Shown here piece after piece: positions 35,540-46,981 of a stretch of 64,000 nt of DNA. The notes under the pieces are model-generated. The model searched no databases, was not told the origin of the DNA, and worked only from the letters and a program-made list of their open reading frames with translations. How positions within the stretch are numbered: the first letter of the stretch is position 1; each line of letters starts with the position of its first letter. This stretch comes from Molossus alvarezi (lineage: Eukaryota > Chordata > Mammalia > Chiroptera > Molossidae), in assembly GCA_037176705.1 (NCBI GenBank), contig CM073895.1, forward strand, positions 7,648,551 to 7,712,550. The letters are read 5' to 3'. Position numbers and translations under genes: made by a program.

Positions 35540-35810
35540 CAAAAACAAAAAAGTTAATTATCTTTGGCTTTTTCTTAATAAATATCCAAACTGGCCAGGC
35601 CGGATCCTCCACTTTGGAGGGAGAGAGAAGAAGGAAAAAACCCCAAACCAAATCCAACAGACATTCATTCTCTCCTGTGTACCTCTCCTTTTGTCTCTCA
35701 CCCTTGTATTTATCTCTTATCAGAGGCAGTCAGTTTCACATTAATTCCCAAATTTTACAAAGGCAAGAGTGTGGTCCAAAGCCTTTGTTGTTGTTTTTTT
35801 ATTTTAAGTT
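35540..35810. promoter_or_regulatory. AT-rich island, candidate conserved element
   Basis: This contains AAAAAGTTAATTATCTTTGG (TCF/LEF-like beside a TAATTA word), TTCTTAATAAATATCC, ATTTATCTCTTATCAG (GATA-like) and TTTCACATTAATTCCC. Confidence 0.35.
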
Positions 35811-36384
35811 TTGGGGTAGGAACATGAGAGTGTGAAGAAGAAAGAGGCAGATGGGAAGAAAAGGGTGAGAAGGAAAAGGCCAGAAGCAAAGGAGAGAGTG
35901 GAAGATGGAAGGAAAGACAGAGGGTGTGATTCGGGGAACAGAGCTAGTTGAGTTGCCCCTGTGGGCACGGCCCAGCCTGTGGCCCTAACCTGGGCAGGGA
36001 CCTGTTCTGGAATGTTGTGTTGGCATTTTATTTCAGTTACAATTATCAGCTGCAGGAGATACGGGGATTTCTCATTTTAAAATTCCGAAACCACCAAGGT
36101 CTCACCGGCCACTGCAGCTCCCTGTGGCTGTTGGTTCTTGTGCCAACCCTCCCTTCCAGAAGCCGGGCTGGGGAAGAGAAGGCTCGAGAGAAGGGGAGGC
36201 TGGCTGTCCTGCTGAGGGCTGTGAGGTTGTTCTGTGTGGAATCGCAAGCGGACCTGCAGAGAGATGCGTGTCGCCATGGGGCCTGCGTGTTCGGATGGTG
36301 CTCATACACGCCTGAGCTCATGCTGCTGGAAGCATGTGGGCTGCGGAGGGCAGCCAGGATGTCGGGCAGCCCCTCATGGAGCTT

Positions 36385-36765
36385 CCTACCTCGGTTCCGA
36401 CCCCAGCTCCATCACTCACTGTGCAACTTGAACCAAGTCACGGACCCTCTCTGAGCCTCCACATTCTCAGTATCAGAGGGGCTAATAACTGCGAGAGCTT
36501 AAGGCCGGGTCAAGGGGAACGGAGAGTGACTGCCGACGAGCACTGGGTTTCCTTCTGGGTGATGAAAATATCAGTTAGACAGTGGTGACGGCCACACAAT
36601 CTGGGGCATTGTACACTTGCATGTAAATTATGTCTCAATAAAGTGGTTGTTTTAAAAGTGGGGCAAAAGGGAGAATAATAGTAGCGTTTATTGCATCGAG
36701 TTGTCATAAGGGCGCAGTACAGAGCCTGGCACAGAGGAAGTGCTCAATGAGAATTAGTGATTAGT
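36385..36765 (+). repeat. MIR SINE split by an L1 3' fragment
   Basis: The left MIR part (36385-36505) has GCAACTTGAACCAAGTCACG and CTCTCTGAGCCTCCAC. The right part (36660-36765) has GAGAATAATAGTAGCG, CAGAGCCTGGCACAGAGG and AGTGCTCAATGAGAATTAG. The two halves are collinear in MIR and flank the L1 piece listed next. Nested insertion is inferred from this order. Confidence 0.6.
36508..36657 (+). mobile_element. LINE-1 3' end fragment inside a MIR
   Basis: This contains GTGACTGCCGACGAGCACTG, GGGTGATGAAAATATC, GACAGTGGTGACGGCC, CATTGTACACTTGCATG and ATTATGTCTCAATAAAG, matching the 3' terminus of old L1M-type elements. It has no coding capacity. Confidence 0.6.
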
Positions 36766-38509
36766 GCGTGCTGTGCACCTGGGAGGACGGCTGGCCTAGG
36801 GCCTGGGCTGGTGCCCGTGAATGTATACTGCTCAGTGCTTACAAGCGTCTACCTGGGGCCCTGGTGCCCAGCCAGTAGGCTGTCAAGCAGCTGAGCTGCC
36901 CTCATACTTGTTCAGGGCTCCTGGGTGGCTGCTCCCTGGCAGGGATGGGAGAGGGCATGTCCCTCCTCCTGCCTCGCTGCCCGGGTCCCTGGAGAGGAGG
37001 CTGCCCACTGTGGCGGGCAGGCTGCCGTTCACTCTCCCCGTCTCACAGAACACTCATATTTTCCATGTGCAGCAGACCGTGAATTCACCTTCATACTAGT
37101 TACAGGGTTATTTAGCTTCTCCTGACACTGACAATCACCAAACTTTAATTCGCTGCTTGTCTTCTCCCTGCTGCGCCCTCTGCCCACCCCCAAAATCCCT
37201 GGGAGAGGATGGGAAGGACCTAGTCTGGCCTCCTCTTGCCAAAGCTTGCCCTTCGGTGTGATGGAGTGATGGCTGGGGGGGGTGGGGGTGGGGGGTTGGT
37301 CAGAAGTAGAAGATGATGGGGGCGGGGTCAGGGATAGAGACCAGTGTGAGAGAGAGAAAGTACCAGGGCTAGGGGACCTTCCGGCCTGCTCCTCCGGCCT
37401 GACATTAATGTATTCAACCGACATCCATCCTGTTATGAATGAAGACTTAGCAGACCAGACTGTGCACTGAGGGCTGGCAGCCCCAGCCAGGACCTACAGG
37501 CCAGGACTCACTGAGCTCCCAGGACCAGGCAGCTGGCATGGGCCGGTTCCTTCGCCTTCTGCTAGACAAGCAGGTGCCCATCAGGGAACCAACTGGAGGA
37601 CGCTCATTCTTACCAAGCCGAGAAGCCAGCTCTCATCCTTTCCTGCCTCCCCTCCCAGCCTCCGTCAGGCCGAGCTGTCCTGCTCTCTAGCCCGCTGCTC
37701 TGTTGCTTATCACGTCTCTTCCCTTGATGAAGGCAGGTGATCCTGTTCAAAGCTACTCCAAACCAGACAGGAAACAGAGACTTTGCGACATCTCCCACGG
37801 AGCACCCAGATCACGACCCTGGGACCAGAGTGGGAAACAGGGCCCAAACTGGGCATCTGAGTGCCCACTGGGAGAGGCTGCTGCTGCCCAGTGCCCATGG
37901 CCAGACCCAGCAGGGTCTTTGTCTCTCTCTTCCCTTGACTTCAGAAGATCCCCTTCTTTCTGTCTCCCCTGTGCTCCCACACCCTTTCCAAGAGTGAGCC
38001 CAGCTTCCAGAAGGTCCACAGAGGCCTCCAGTTGGGGGCCAGGCAAACCCACATGGCTCAGACTTCTCTTCTCGGCCACCCTCCACCTCCTGGTCACCAC
38101 TGTCCTTCCCCCAAAGCCTCCCAGGCAAGCAAGACAGCCACGGTTTGCTCTGAGAACTATTTGGTGGGGCCAGGGGACTCTTAGTCCCCAGATCCAAGCT
38201 GGGCCCAGCAGCCACTCATTATGCAGAGTCCCAGAAGCAGAGCGCCGAGCTGAGAGGACTTGAAGACCAGAGGCCTGGCAGGGACCCAGCCGGCCCAGGA
38301 GCTTGGACAAGCAGAGGCAGGGCGGGAGGCAGAGCCAGGAGAGGAGGCAGGGAAGGCCATGGGGGGATCAAGCTGTGTCTGCTTCTTTCCTGCCCTATTC
38401 TACTGCCCCACCCCTGCTGGCAGGGGAAGTGGCCACGATAGCCTGGGCAAGAGAGATGTCAACGGGACCGATGGCAGAGATGGGAGAAGGGGCTTGTTGA
38501 CTGCAAACT

Positions 38510-38650
38510 GTCCATTACGGCTCAGATTATAAGCATATTGCGCAGGGCTCTCTGCACGATGCCGAGGAAATCCAATACGCTGAAAGGTTAATGCAATCAA
38601 TTAGGGTGACAAGGAAGTAAAGTAAAGCCTTCGGAGTAGATGAAAAGGAG
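38510..38650. promoter_or_regulatory. AT-rich island, candidate conserved element
   Basis: This contains TTACGGCTCAGATTATAAGC, AAATCCAATACGCTG and GGTTAATGCAATCAATTAGG (overlapping CEBP- and homeodomain-like words), with retained CG dinucleotides. A (GA)n run (38648-38667) bounds it. Confidence 0.38.
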
Positions 38651-38667
38651 AGAGAGAGAGAGAGAGA
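38648..38667 (+). repeat. (GA)n microsatellite
   Basis: About ten perfect AG units. Confidence 0.85.
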
Positions 38668-39304
38668 ACTATGGAGTTGGGGTGTAGCAGTCTGGGTGGT
38701 GGGAAGGCGTGGAGGAAGAGAAACTAGTGAGATGCAGAGAGAAGGCTGGAGGGGAAAAGAGGTGCACCGAAGGCCAGGAGCCCATGAAGAGGGACAGTAG
38801 GGAGACAGCAGCAGAAGCAGCAGGAGAGGGTGGCCAGTGAACCGTGCTAGGACGCAGCTCCAGGCTCAGACCTCTGACGGCTGCCCAGCTTCATTTCCTT
38901 CCCCTCCCCCGTCCTCTCTCCCTGCCAGCCTTTCCTCGGGGGCTGGGGCTCGCAGCATCAGTAACGTGCCAGAGCCGCCTTGGTCCCCCTGCTGAGCAGG
39001 AGCCCACCTGCGTCCCTCTTGGCAGCCGCAGCACCCCTGACACAACCTGCACAGCTTCCCCGCGGTGTCCCAGTTTCTACTTGCAACAACCTGTGACGGG
39101 GGAGTGTGGTGGTCAGGAGCCTTTTACAGATGGAGACACTGCTGCCCAGAGAGGTTCTGCAGCGACCCAGGCCCCGGCAGCAGCCGTGGAGGCCCCAGGG
39201 GGCCGCCAGACTCCGAAGGCTGGGGCAGGGGTGGGGACCTCCATGGAACCTGCCCAGGGGGAGGAGGAGGGAAGGCTGGAGAGAAGGAGGGTCATGGGCA
39301 CCAG

Positions 39305-39440
39305 CTACTTGTCAGGCCTCAGGCTAGACACCTTTGGCTACATTAACTCATTTACTCGTCTCAATAACCCCACAAAGTCGATACTCCGCTCAACTTAAGG
39401 AAGAGAGAATGGTGGAGCTGAGAATCTGCTAAAGGCTACA
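39305..39440 (-). repeat. MIR SINE, reverse orientation
   Basis: This contains CATTAACTCATTTACTCGTC and CTCAATAACCCCACAAAG, then a decayed segment corresponding to the MIR middle. Diverged. Confidence 0.45.
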
Positions 39441-39685
39441 GGGTGGAGACACAGGGGGTGCCGGGAGCAAGAGGTCTGAGGAAACAGTGGCTGTCGAGGA
39501 GAGGACAAGTGGGGACTTCTCGGAAGGTGGGACTGAGCAGGGGATGAGGCCCTACGGACAAGAGGGAGAGGGGGCGGCTCCCATAGGTCAGGGCTGTCCT
39601 GAGCCTCCAACCTCAGGGCAGTGCACTCAGACAACGGCCCGGGCCCTCAGAGCCATCCCACGAACACAGGAGCACAGGGAGGAAT

Positions 39686-39794
39686 GAGGTTTGTACAACA
39701 TTGTGAAAGTTCTTAATGCCGCGGAACTTAAAAATGGTTACAATGTTAAATTTAATGTTTTGTATATTACCACTTAAAAAAAAAAAAAAAGAGC
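39686..39794 (+). mobile_element. LINE-1 3' end with poly-A
   Basis: This contains TTGTACAACATTGTGAAAG, TTAATGCCGCGGAACTTAAA and GTTTTGTATATTACCAC, followed by a run of A. It matches the old L1M 3' terminus. Confidence 0.65.
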
Positions 39795-39798
39795 AGAA

Positions 39799-40024
39799 GG
39801 CAGGAGCCAGCAAACTTTTTCTGTTAAGGGCCAGATGGTAAATACTTGAGGCTTTGCAGGCAAACATCTTCTGTTGTAGCTCCCCAGCTCTGCCATTGTA
39901 GAGTGAAAGCAGCCATAGCCAATAGAAAAAGGAGTGGGCATGGCTGTGTTCCAATAAAACTTTATTTATAAAAACAGGCAGTGGGCCACATTTGGCCCAT
40001 GGGTTGTACTTTGCCAAGTCTTGC
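39799..40024. mobile_element. Non-autonomous hAT (Charlie-type) DNA transposon
   Basis: This contains GCCAGCAAACTTTTTCTG, GGGCCAGATGGTAAATAC, TGGCTGTGTTCCAATAAAAC and TTTATAAAAACAGGCAGTGG, ending with GTACTTTGCCAAGTCTTG. It is a full-length copy of a common mammalian MER-type hAT family whose termini begin CAGnGGTCGGCAAACT. The terminal inverted repeats are decayed. It has no coding capacity. Confidence 0.75.
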
Positions 40025-42329
40025 TCCAGAGAATGAAAACACGGAGGGATGACTTCCAGGATCAGAGATACCAGGCTCCCTCCCACTGTTTGGGGGACAG
40101 AACTGTCCAATCAGGACCTTGCCAAGAAGTGGAGGAAAGGGATGGGCAGAAGCCTCAGGACAAAGTCAGCTTCTCCTTACCAGGAGAGGATGGAGAAAAA
40201 GAAAGGAACAAGAACAAGCGCTGGCATGGGACACAGATGTCCAGGAACCCATTTGTCCCAGCTCCCATCACCCCAAGAGGCCCTTCACTGTGCTTCAGAT
40301 TCTCCTGGATGATATGAAGGGTGGAGACTTGCAGCTCCCCACATTCTAGGTGGCCCAATGCCATGAGAGAGGTGTGAGGCTGTGGCTGAGAGGCCGGGAG
40401 AAGGGCAGCGGGCTGGGCTGGTCAGCAGGGATGCCAGGGGAGAGGAAGGCGAGGACAGAGGCCCGGGAAGCAGAGCTGTAACCAGGGTGGTGCTGGTGGC
40501 AAAGGGAGGAATCCACGGGCCCCAGCGAGAGCGCAGGGCGCGGGCCGGGCCTGCCCTACACTGGCCGCCTCTGATCACGTTTTCAGGGCCACTGCCCGCC
40601 GGCACAGACAATGCTGGGGGAGCCTTTGAAGTCCAAAAGGGATGCCGCGGTGGGAGCCTCTCGAGTCTCCTCCCTTCCCCCCTTCCTCCAGGGGGAGGGG
40701 GCCAGCAGGACAAAACCTGGAGCCAGTCGCAGGCGGCCCAAATGCGTGAGACAAAGGGAAAACAAACAGGTTTGGAGCCAGGCGCACGGTGCCGTGTCTG
40801 TCCCCCGCCCCGCCGAGCAAGGATGATGGATGGCTGCAGCCAGCCAGCTCGCCTGCCGGGCAGGCCCCTCTATTTACATAACACTGGCGTTCCACCGGTC
40901 ACCTCTGACACGGCGCTGCCTGGGGCCTAGGCCCGGTGGCCCCGAGGTTCCTGGAGCCACTCGGGGTCTGAGACAGCCTGTGAAGACCCAGCCGTGCCTG
41001 GGGAGCCCTGGGCCTGGGGAAGGGCAAGACAGCAGCCTGCTCTGGGCTCAGGGCCTCAGGGCCTCAGACCTCCTCCCTGCCAGCCTCTCATGGAGGAAGG
41101 AGGCCACTGGGGGCCGGCAGCCTCCTCGGGGAGAGGGTTTTCGTGCCAGCGAGGTTCCCCACGCACCCAGCTACAAGCAGAGCACCAGGGAGGGCCGGCA
41201 GCAGCCACCACAGCAGGAACGCCGAGCTGCAGAGAGTGGTGCGTGGTGCCACTGGCAATCGAGCCCTGGCATCACAGATGCCGCTTTGCCCCACGCTGCC
41301 GTGAACACATTCAGTGCCCCGAGACGCAATCCAGGTGTTCCCAGACCTTTCCAGCGTAAGAGCCAATCTGACACGTTCCTACTGAGGTCATCTTTTCCAC
41401 CAGGTTCAAATGGGCCACGTGACTCCAATTCTCGGTCTGCGCCTTCCCAACCCTTCCCGGATGCTCACCATGAGCACACCCAGCCCAGGGGTTACCTGTC
41501 GTGGGAGAGAGGACACAGGATCGGGGAGGGGCTCAGGCCTTACCTTGTAGCGGGTCCTAGAGGCTCCTCTTCTGCAGTAGGGGCGTCACTTCATCCTGAG
41601 GAGGGAGAGAGAGGAGCCCATTAGCCTTTGGAGGCAGGATGCCCACCATTCTGCTGTGTGCCCGAGGGCTCCCCGCCACCTCTGGGCCGAGGGGCTGGTG
41701 CTCGAGGGCCAGCCAAAGGGGTCAAACATTCAGACACACTGAGTGGGCACTGACTTTGTCAAGGGCTGATCACAGTGGGAATATGATCCTCAGGACGCCC
41801 CTAACCAGAGATGGATCAGAGGCAGAGATGAGAGTGTGTGGGTGGAGGTGATCCCGAGCACTGGGGCCTGGGACAGTGACAGAATCCAGCAGCACCCACT
41901 CCTTTACTCTCTTCCCCTGGCCCCTGAAAATAAAAATGACGGATGCCAAGCAAGTGGGTGCCAGAGGGTCAAGGGTAGACCAGGGGTCATAGCACTGAGA
42001 AGCCTCAACTCCCAGAAATGGGCTGCTGACAGCACCTTCCACCCTGGGGTCGTACCCATGAGTCACAACAACCCACAGTGGGCCCACTTAGGAGAGGGTA
42101 GATGCTGCGAGAATGTAGGTCTTTCGTCAACGCACTACTCGGCCCAGCTTGCCTGGCTCAGGCCCCCCTCAGGGTGAGCTCGGAGGGCCAGGGTCAGATG
42201 GGACAGGCTCCCTATGTGGATGGAAAGCCCAACCAACCCTCTGCTTGCTGACCTGGGCCCCCCTCCCCTTCCCCGAGCCAGGCCCTGCCACCCCCAACCC
42301 CGCTCCCACCCCTGGGCCTTAGAACTCAA

Positions 42330-42580
42330 CCCACATCAGGAAAGAGTTTTCTCTATATTACGGTTTTTCCTCCCCACTCCTTCATTTCTGGCTTATCAAT
42401 GATGCAGGAGGAATAACACCAATTTCTTTAGGCTGTGTAATCCCCGAATCAGCTTGGGGGATTGAGAGAGGTGAGGTGACCTTGTTCAGGGCTCCCGGAA
42501 TGCCGCCCAAGCCTGCTGCCCGCCCGCCCTTCTCAGGACATATTTAGACAGATAATATTAATTGTACTTGACACGGCCTC
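42330..42580. promoter_or_regulatory. AT-rich island, candidate conserved element
   Basis: This contains CTCTATATTACGG, TTATCAATGATGCAGG, CACCAATTTCTTTAGG, TGTGTAATCCCCGAATCAGC (CRX/OTX-like TAATCC) and GACAGATAATATTAATTG. It is two patches around a GC-rich spacer. Confidence 0.36.
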
Positions 42581-43169
42581 CTAAGGAGGGCTGGGTCTTC
42601 TGCCAGCTTTGGCTGCCTTTGCTGGGTTGCCTGGGAAGAGGGTGCCCACCAGGGCAGAGCCCACTCTGCTGGACACAGAGCTCTGGTGGGCATCAGGCAG
42701 TTGGGGAGGGTTGCCCCGTGGGCCTCTGAGCTCTGCCCATCCGATCCAGATGGTGAGAAGCTGGGGGTCCGCAGAGAGCTGGGCTGACTGACACAGGGGG
42801 CAGCAGAGAGGAAGGGGGAGCCATGCCAAAGTGGTAGAGAGCAGAGGTCGGAAGAGTGGAAACGGGAGGAAGTGGGAGAGGAGAGCTGGAGGAAGTGGAG
42901 GCCACGCGGGGCTGGGCCACGGGGCAAGGATGGAGATCCCGGGCTCCACTGAGCGGCGCTGGGCGGGCTTGGCTGTCAGAGCTCACATCCCAGCCAGCCC
43001 GCCCAGGGACCTGGCAGGGCGGCATCACTGTCCTGTCCATCCCACACTCGCCTGCCTGAGATCTCTCCAGGCGCCCTGGCTAGCCTCCCTTGAACCCCCA
43101 AAGCCCCCCAACTCCACAACTCCAGTATCTCCCTTCCACCACCTTTTTCTCCCCTCCCATCCTCCCCGG

Positions 43170-43440
43170 CAACTGTGCATTTATTAATTCATGAGGCACT
43201 AATTAGTTCTTTGTTTAATTTTGTGTTAAACAGACTGACCGGAATGATAACGACTTGCAGCGCAGCGTTGCGTCCCCAACCAACCCTGTTTTCTGACAAC
43301 AAGGGAAAGCGGGAGACCGGAGCGCTGAACCCAAATCCCTCAGCAGTTGCACTTCATTAAGTCAAAATGTGACAAGAAGCTTAGAGAGCAACTTGCAGAT
43401 CTGATCACACAGAACAATCAGGGAGGAAACTTTCCAGGAG
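43170..43440. promoter_or_regulatory. AT-rich island, candidate conserved element
   Basis: This contains GCATTTATTAATTCATGAGG, CACTAATTAGTTCTTTG, GGAATGATAACGACTTGC and CTTCATTAAGTCAAAATG. The palindromic CTAATTAG is a strong homeodomain-type core. Confidence 0.42.
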
Positions 43441-43676
43441 TTGGTTGGGGTGGAGGAGGGCGAGGGAGGGGCAGGCGTGTTTACCGCGTGGGGACCGGGA
43501 CGTGAACCGGGTTCAGTCCCTCGCCCGCCCCCGGGGCAGGTGACCTGGCTGATGGGAACAGAGAGATTGCATCTGGGTGGGATTGGGAACCCCAGTGGGG
43601 ACCTGACAAGTTCGACTTCATCTCTATTCTTGCCCCAGCACCGTCTCCCGTCTCTCTGTGCCTCTCACTGTCCTGT

Positions 43677-43696
43677 GTGAGTGAGTGAGTGAGTGA
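43677..43696 (+). repeat. (GTGA)n microsatellite
   Basis: About five GTGA units. Confidence 0.8.
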
Positions 43697-43904
43697 CGGC
43701 ACACCCAGTGCCCGGCAAAGAACGAGACAGCTGCTGTAGTTAAGGAAGGGTTCTGTGAGGCCAGGGAAGGGTACAGAGCAGGAAAACACGGAGGGCAGGA
43801 GCCCCTACACGCAGGAAGGGTGACGTTAAGCACACCCTTACTGGCTAGAAAAAGAAGTCACATGCTCAGGAAGCATGACCAATGTATCCATTCTTTGCTA
43901 GCTG

Positions 43905-44020
43905 TCCACCCACCCATCTATCCACTCGTCCATCCATCTATCCGCCCATCCATCCATCTGCCCATCCATCCATCCATCCATCCATCCATCCATCCATCCA
44001 TCCATCCATCCATCCATCCA
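43905..44020 (+). repeat. (CATC)n microsatellite
   Basis: The left half is degenerate, with CTAT and CGTC variants. The right half (from about 43961) is nearly perfect CCAT repeats. It produces Ile-His-Pro-Ser reading frames that are not genes. Confidence 0.92.
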
Positions 44021-44634
44021 GTGTTGTTTATCTTAAGTACCCCGACCAGAAAACTGAGGACCAAGAAGTTGAGTTCTTTGTAGAAGTACCCGGCAAATTA
44101 GAACCAGAACCGGGCCCCGGAGCTTCCAGACTGTGGTGGCTGAGTGTGGGCAGACAGCTGAGCTAACAACAGCCTGTGACCGCTCCCTCCTGTCCACATG
44201 ACAAAGCAGGATGTCCACCCCTGGGGTGTCGAGCTGCTAACCAGCTCTGCTCATGGCACGAGCGAGGACGATGGATCAAATCAAGCCCTGCCCCAGTCTA
44301 AAGGCAGGACCCCGCCCTCATTTACCGGACCCTAATCTCTGAAGATGCGAAGTGTCCTGCCGCTGAACAAGAACACGGAAAGGGGGGAGAATAAGAACTC
44401 AGGGAACCTTGACAAACGTGAGCCCCACGGTGTGCGGAGATCCTGTTGCCTTCTCCCCATTGGCCGCTGCGCCCGCCCGTCCAGGTGTGGCCGGCCCCTC
44501 CCTCTGAGAGCTCGCCCAGGCAGCCCACAGGCCAAGGGAAAGTCCGCGGGTCAGCCTTGCCCATGCCCTCCCCTGGCCAGGCCTGGCCCGGAGCACGGTG
44601 GTCTCTCACTGGAGCCTGGGAGCCCTGGGCTGGC

Positions 44635-44705
44635 TTCTGTTAATTTGCTGTTAGGCTGCCTAAGCAAACCAATTAAAACTAATCATTACTTATAAAGGAG
44701 AGCAA
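44635..44705. promoter_or_regulatory. AT-rich island, candidate conserved element
   Basis: This contains TGTTAATTTGCTGTTAGG and CCAATTAAAACTAATCATTA, then a GA-rich tract. Small but motif-dense. Confidence 0.33.
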
Positions 44706-45344
44706 GAAGAGAGAGGAGAGGGTGAAAGATGGAGATGGGAAGGAGGAAGAGAGAAAGTGGGGCGGAGAGAGAGGGAAGACCCAGGGAGCTCGCAGGGAGC
44801 TGGAAGTGGGGGTGGTGGGCCTGGGAGCTGGGAGGGACCAGCGGCTCGCCTGAGTGGAGGGAGGGACGCAGGAAGGAAGGCAGAGATGGTGGAGAGGGGG
44901 CTGCCCAGCCAGGGGCAGGAGGGCGGGCCAGGAGAGGAGAGAGGGGGCCAAGGGAAGGGTGAAGAAGCTGCTGGGACCCGCGTACCAGGACCCGAAGAGG
45001 CCTCATCCATCTGCGGTCCCCTCCGTGGAGCCACCAACATCCCAGGACTTGGCTTCTGAGAGTCTCACCCTGGCTCCCAGGCTCCATATTTATGAGGCGC
45101 AGCTGATTATGCAGCACCAGGCCGGGCTCCGCGCCCCTGGCCTACCTGCTCCCAACCCTCTCGGGCCAGGGGAGCTGGGGCAGCTGTCTGTCGAGCCCAT
45201 CTACCCCCAGCACTGCCCTGCCCCTTCCCCCTGCTCACACACACCCTCTCCCCGGCCGGCCGGCGCTTTCACAGGGGCTGAGACCTGTCAGCCCGGCAGC
45301 CCGAGGAGGGGGCAGCGCAGACAAGGGGCAGTGTCATGGAAACG

Positions 45345-45510
45345 GGCACTTTCCCCAAGAAATATTCTGTTTGGCCTCCTTCCTGCATTGAGGGGCTGTC
45401 AGGAGCCTGAGTGAGAGCCACACCACCCCGGGACCAGGCGTGACAAAACCTATTTTCTGCCTCAAATTTGATTGATTAAAAAACTTTTTAGGAAAACCAT
45501 GTTAAAAGAG
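45345..45510. promoter_or_regulatory. AT-rich island, candidate conserved element
   Basis: This contains AAGAAATATTCTGTTTGG, CAAATTTGATTGATTAAAAA (tandem TGATT, PBX/TALE-like) and GAAAACCATGTTAAAAG. Confidence 0.3.
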
Positions 45511-46035
45511 TGAAAAAAAGAGAGAGGGAGAAAGAGAGAGAGAGAGGGAGGGAGGAATAGAGGGGAAAAGACAGAGAGAATAGAAATGCAACTGGGGGGG
45601 GGGGAGCCGGGGAGAAAGGGGCCAAGCAGTTACCCTGGCAATGACGCCGGGGGGTGCGTGTCAGTGGGACAGCCACAGCATAACCAGGCAAAACAGAAAG
45701 GTCAACGGAAGCCCGAAACTTTTACACAGTGGTTAGCGGGACAATGAGGGGGCCCCGGACCATCCAGCAGATGCCGGGTCGGAACGAAGCAACAGCCTGG
45801 GTAGGTTGCCTACCCCAGCCTAGGGAAGGAGCCAGCACCCCAAGGCAGGCTGGTGGCAGATGGGGGTGGCCACCAGCACCGGGAGCGGAGCAGTCTCTGG
45901 ACAGGCTCTGGAATTTGGCCTGAGTCCTGAAAAGTCTGTCCAGGGTCAAGAGGGAGGCTCCAGCCCTTTGGGGACAGGAAAGGGGTTTTCCCACCTTGTT
46001 CTCACGAGCCCTGGCTCAGGGAACATTTTTCAGTG

Positions 46036-46037
46036 AA

Positions 46038-46080
<43 letters not shown>
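46036..46080 (+). repeat. (AATA)n microsatellite
   Basis: About 11 perfect AATA units. Confidence 0.92.
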
Positions 46081-46454
46081 GCTGGCTTCTCCCCCGCTCA
46101 GACTTCCCTGCCCAGGCCCTCAGCTCCTAAGCCGGGTGCTGCCCAGTGTGATCCCATGCCCAGCATGCTCTCTCTTCCCATCTCAGAAACTGGGGCAGAC
46201 CTGGCCTCACTGGGATGGGAGGGGGCCCTGCCTTCCTCTCTGAGGGCTCCCCCCGGAGAGAACCCAGCCCCCCCCAAGACTCCACAGGAGGATGAGAGCC
46301 CAGAGCTCTGCCGGGCACTCTGACCCTAGGTCTCTCCCGGTCCCTGTCCCTGTTCCACAGCGACCGTCAGGCACATACTGCCTGCGCGACACCGGCTAGG
46401 CTCGGGGAAGATGAAACCTACGCCATCCAAGACGGGCAGGGTCGGCGAGCCTCG

Positions 46455-46740
46455 GGTTTGATGCTGCCTCTGTCACTTACTGCGACGTGACCTGGCGGCG
46501 TCACCTCTCTCGGCCTCAGCTTCTTCAGCTGAAAAGTGAGGCGAAAAGAGTCCCTGCCTCAAAGGTAGCTGAGTCACTACATCTTTCTCGAGCACCTTAT
46601 GCCCGACCCTGTCCTCGGGCTGGAGAACAGGGGTATACCAGGCAGCCCTCACGGAGCTGCCGTTCAAGCTGCTATTTAGACCCACGGGAGCCATGCCTAG
46701 CACTGCGGTCTGGCACATGCCAAGGGCTCGTAAAGATGGC
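46455..46740 (+). repeat. MIR SINE, apparently split by another ancient repeat
   Basis: The left MIR part (46455-46575) has GCCTCTGTCACTTACTGCG and CGGCCTCAGCTTCTTCAGC. The MIR tail reappears at about 46690-46740 as GCCTAGCACTGCGG and CTGGCACATGCCAAGGGC. Between them lies a piece of another common repeat (CGAGCACCTTATGCCCG, then CCTCACGGAGCTG). The nesting is inferred. Confidence 0.5.
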
Positions 46741-46784
46741 CTACTTTAGCTTTCAGGACCCCTGCCTGTAAGAAGCCAGGGAGA

Positions 46785-46974
46785 GCCCGGCTGGTGTAGC
46801 TCAGTGGTCGAGCATCAACCCATGAACCAAGAGGTCACTGGTTCGATTCCCAATTGGGGCACATGCCCAGGTTGTGGGCCCGATCCCCAGTGGGGGGCAC
46901 GCAGGAGGCGGCCAGTCGATGTTCTCTCTCACTGATGTTTCTCTCTCTCTCTCTAAAATCAATAAAGAAAAAAC
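46785..46974 (+). mobile_element. VES SINE (bat tRNA-derived)
   Basis: The head GCCCGGCTGGTGTAGCTCAG carries an A-box, and CTGGTTCGATTCCCAATTGG carries the B-box of a tRNA-type Pol III promoter. A conserved GCACATGCCCAGGTTGTGGG segment, a (CT)n stretch and AAAATCAATAAAGAAAAAA follow. Likely target-site duplication AGAAGCC at 46771-46777 and 46975-46981. It is directly followed by an L1 3' end. Confidence 0.93.
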
Positions 46975-46981
46975 AGAAGCC

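Noticed and set aside
40830..41624. 264-residue frame on the plus strand
   Set aside because: GC-rich chance frame with no recognisable domain, splice context or codon pattern.
43905..44020. CRISPR-like repeat array
   Set aside because: Four-base microsatellite without spacers, in a mammalian genome.
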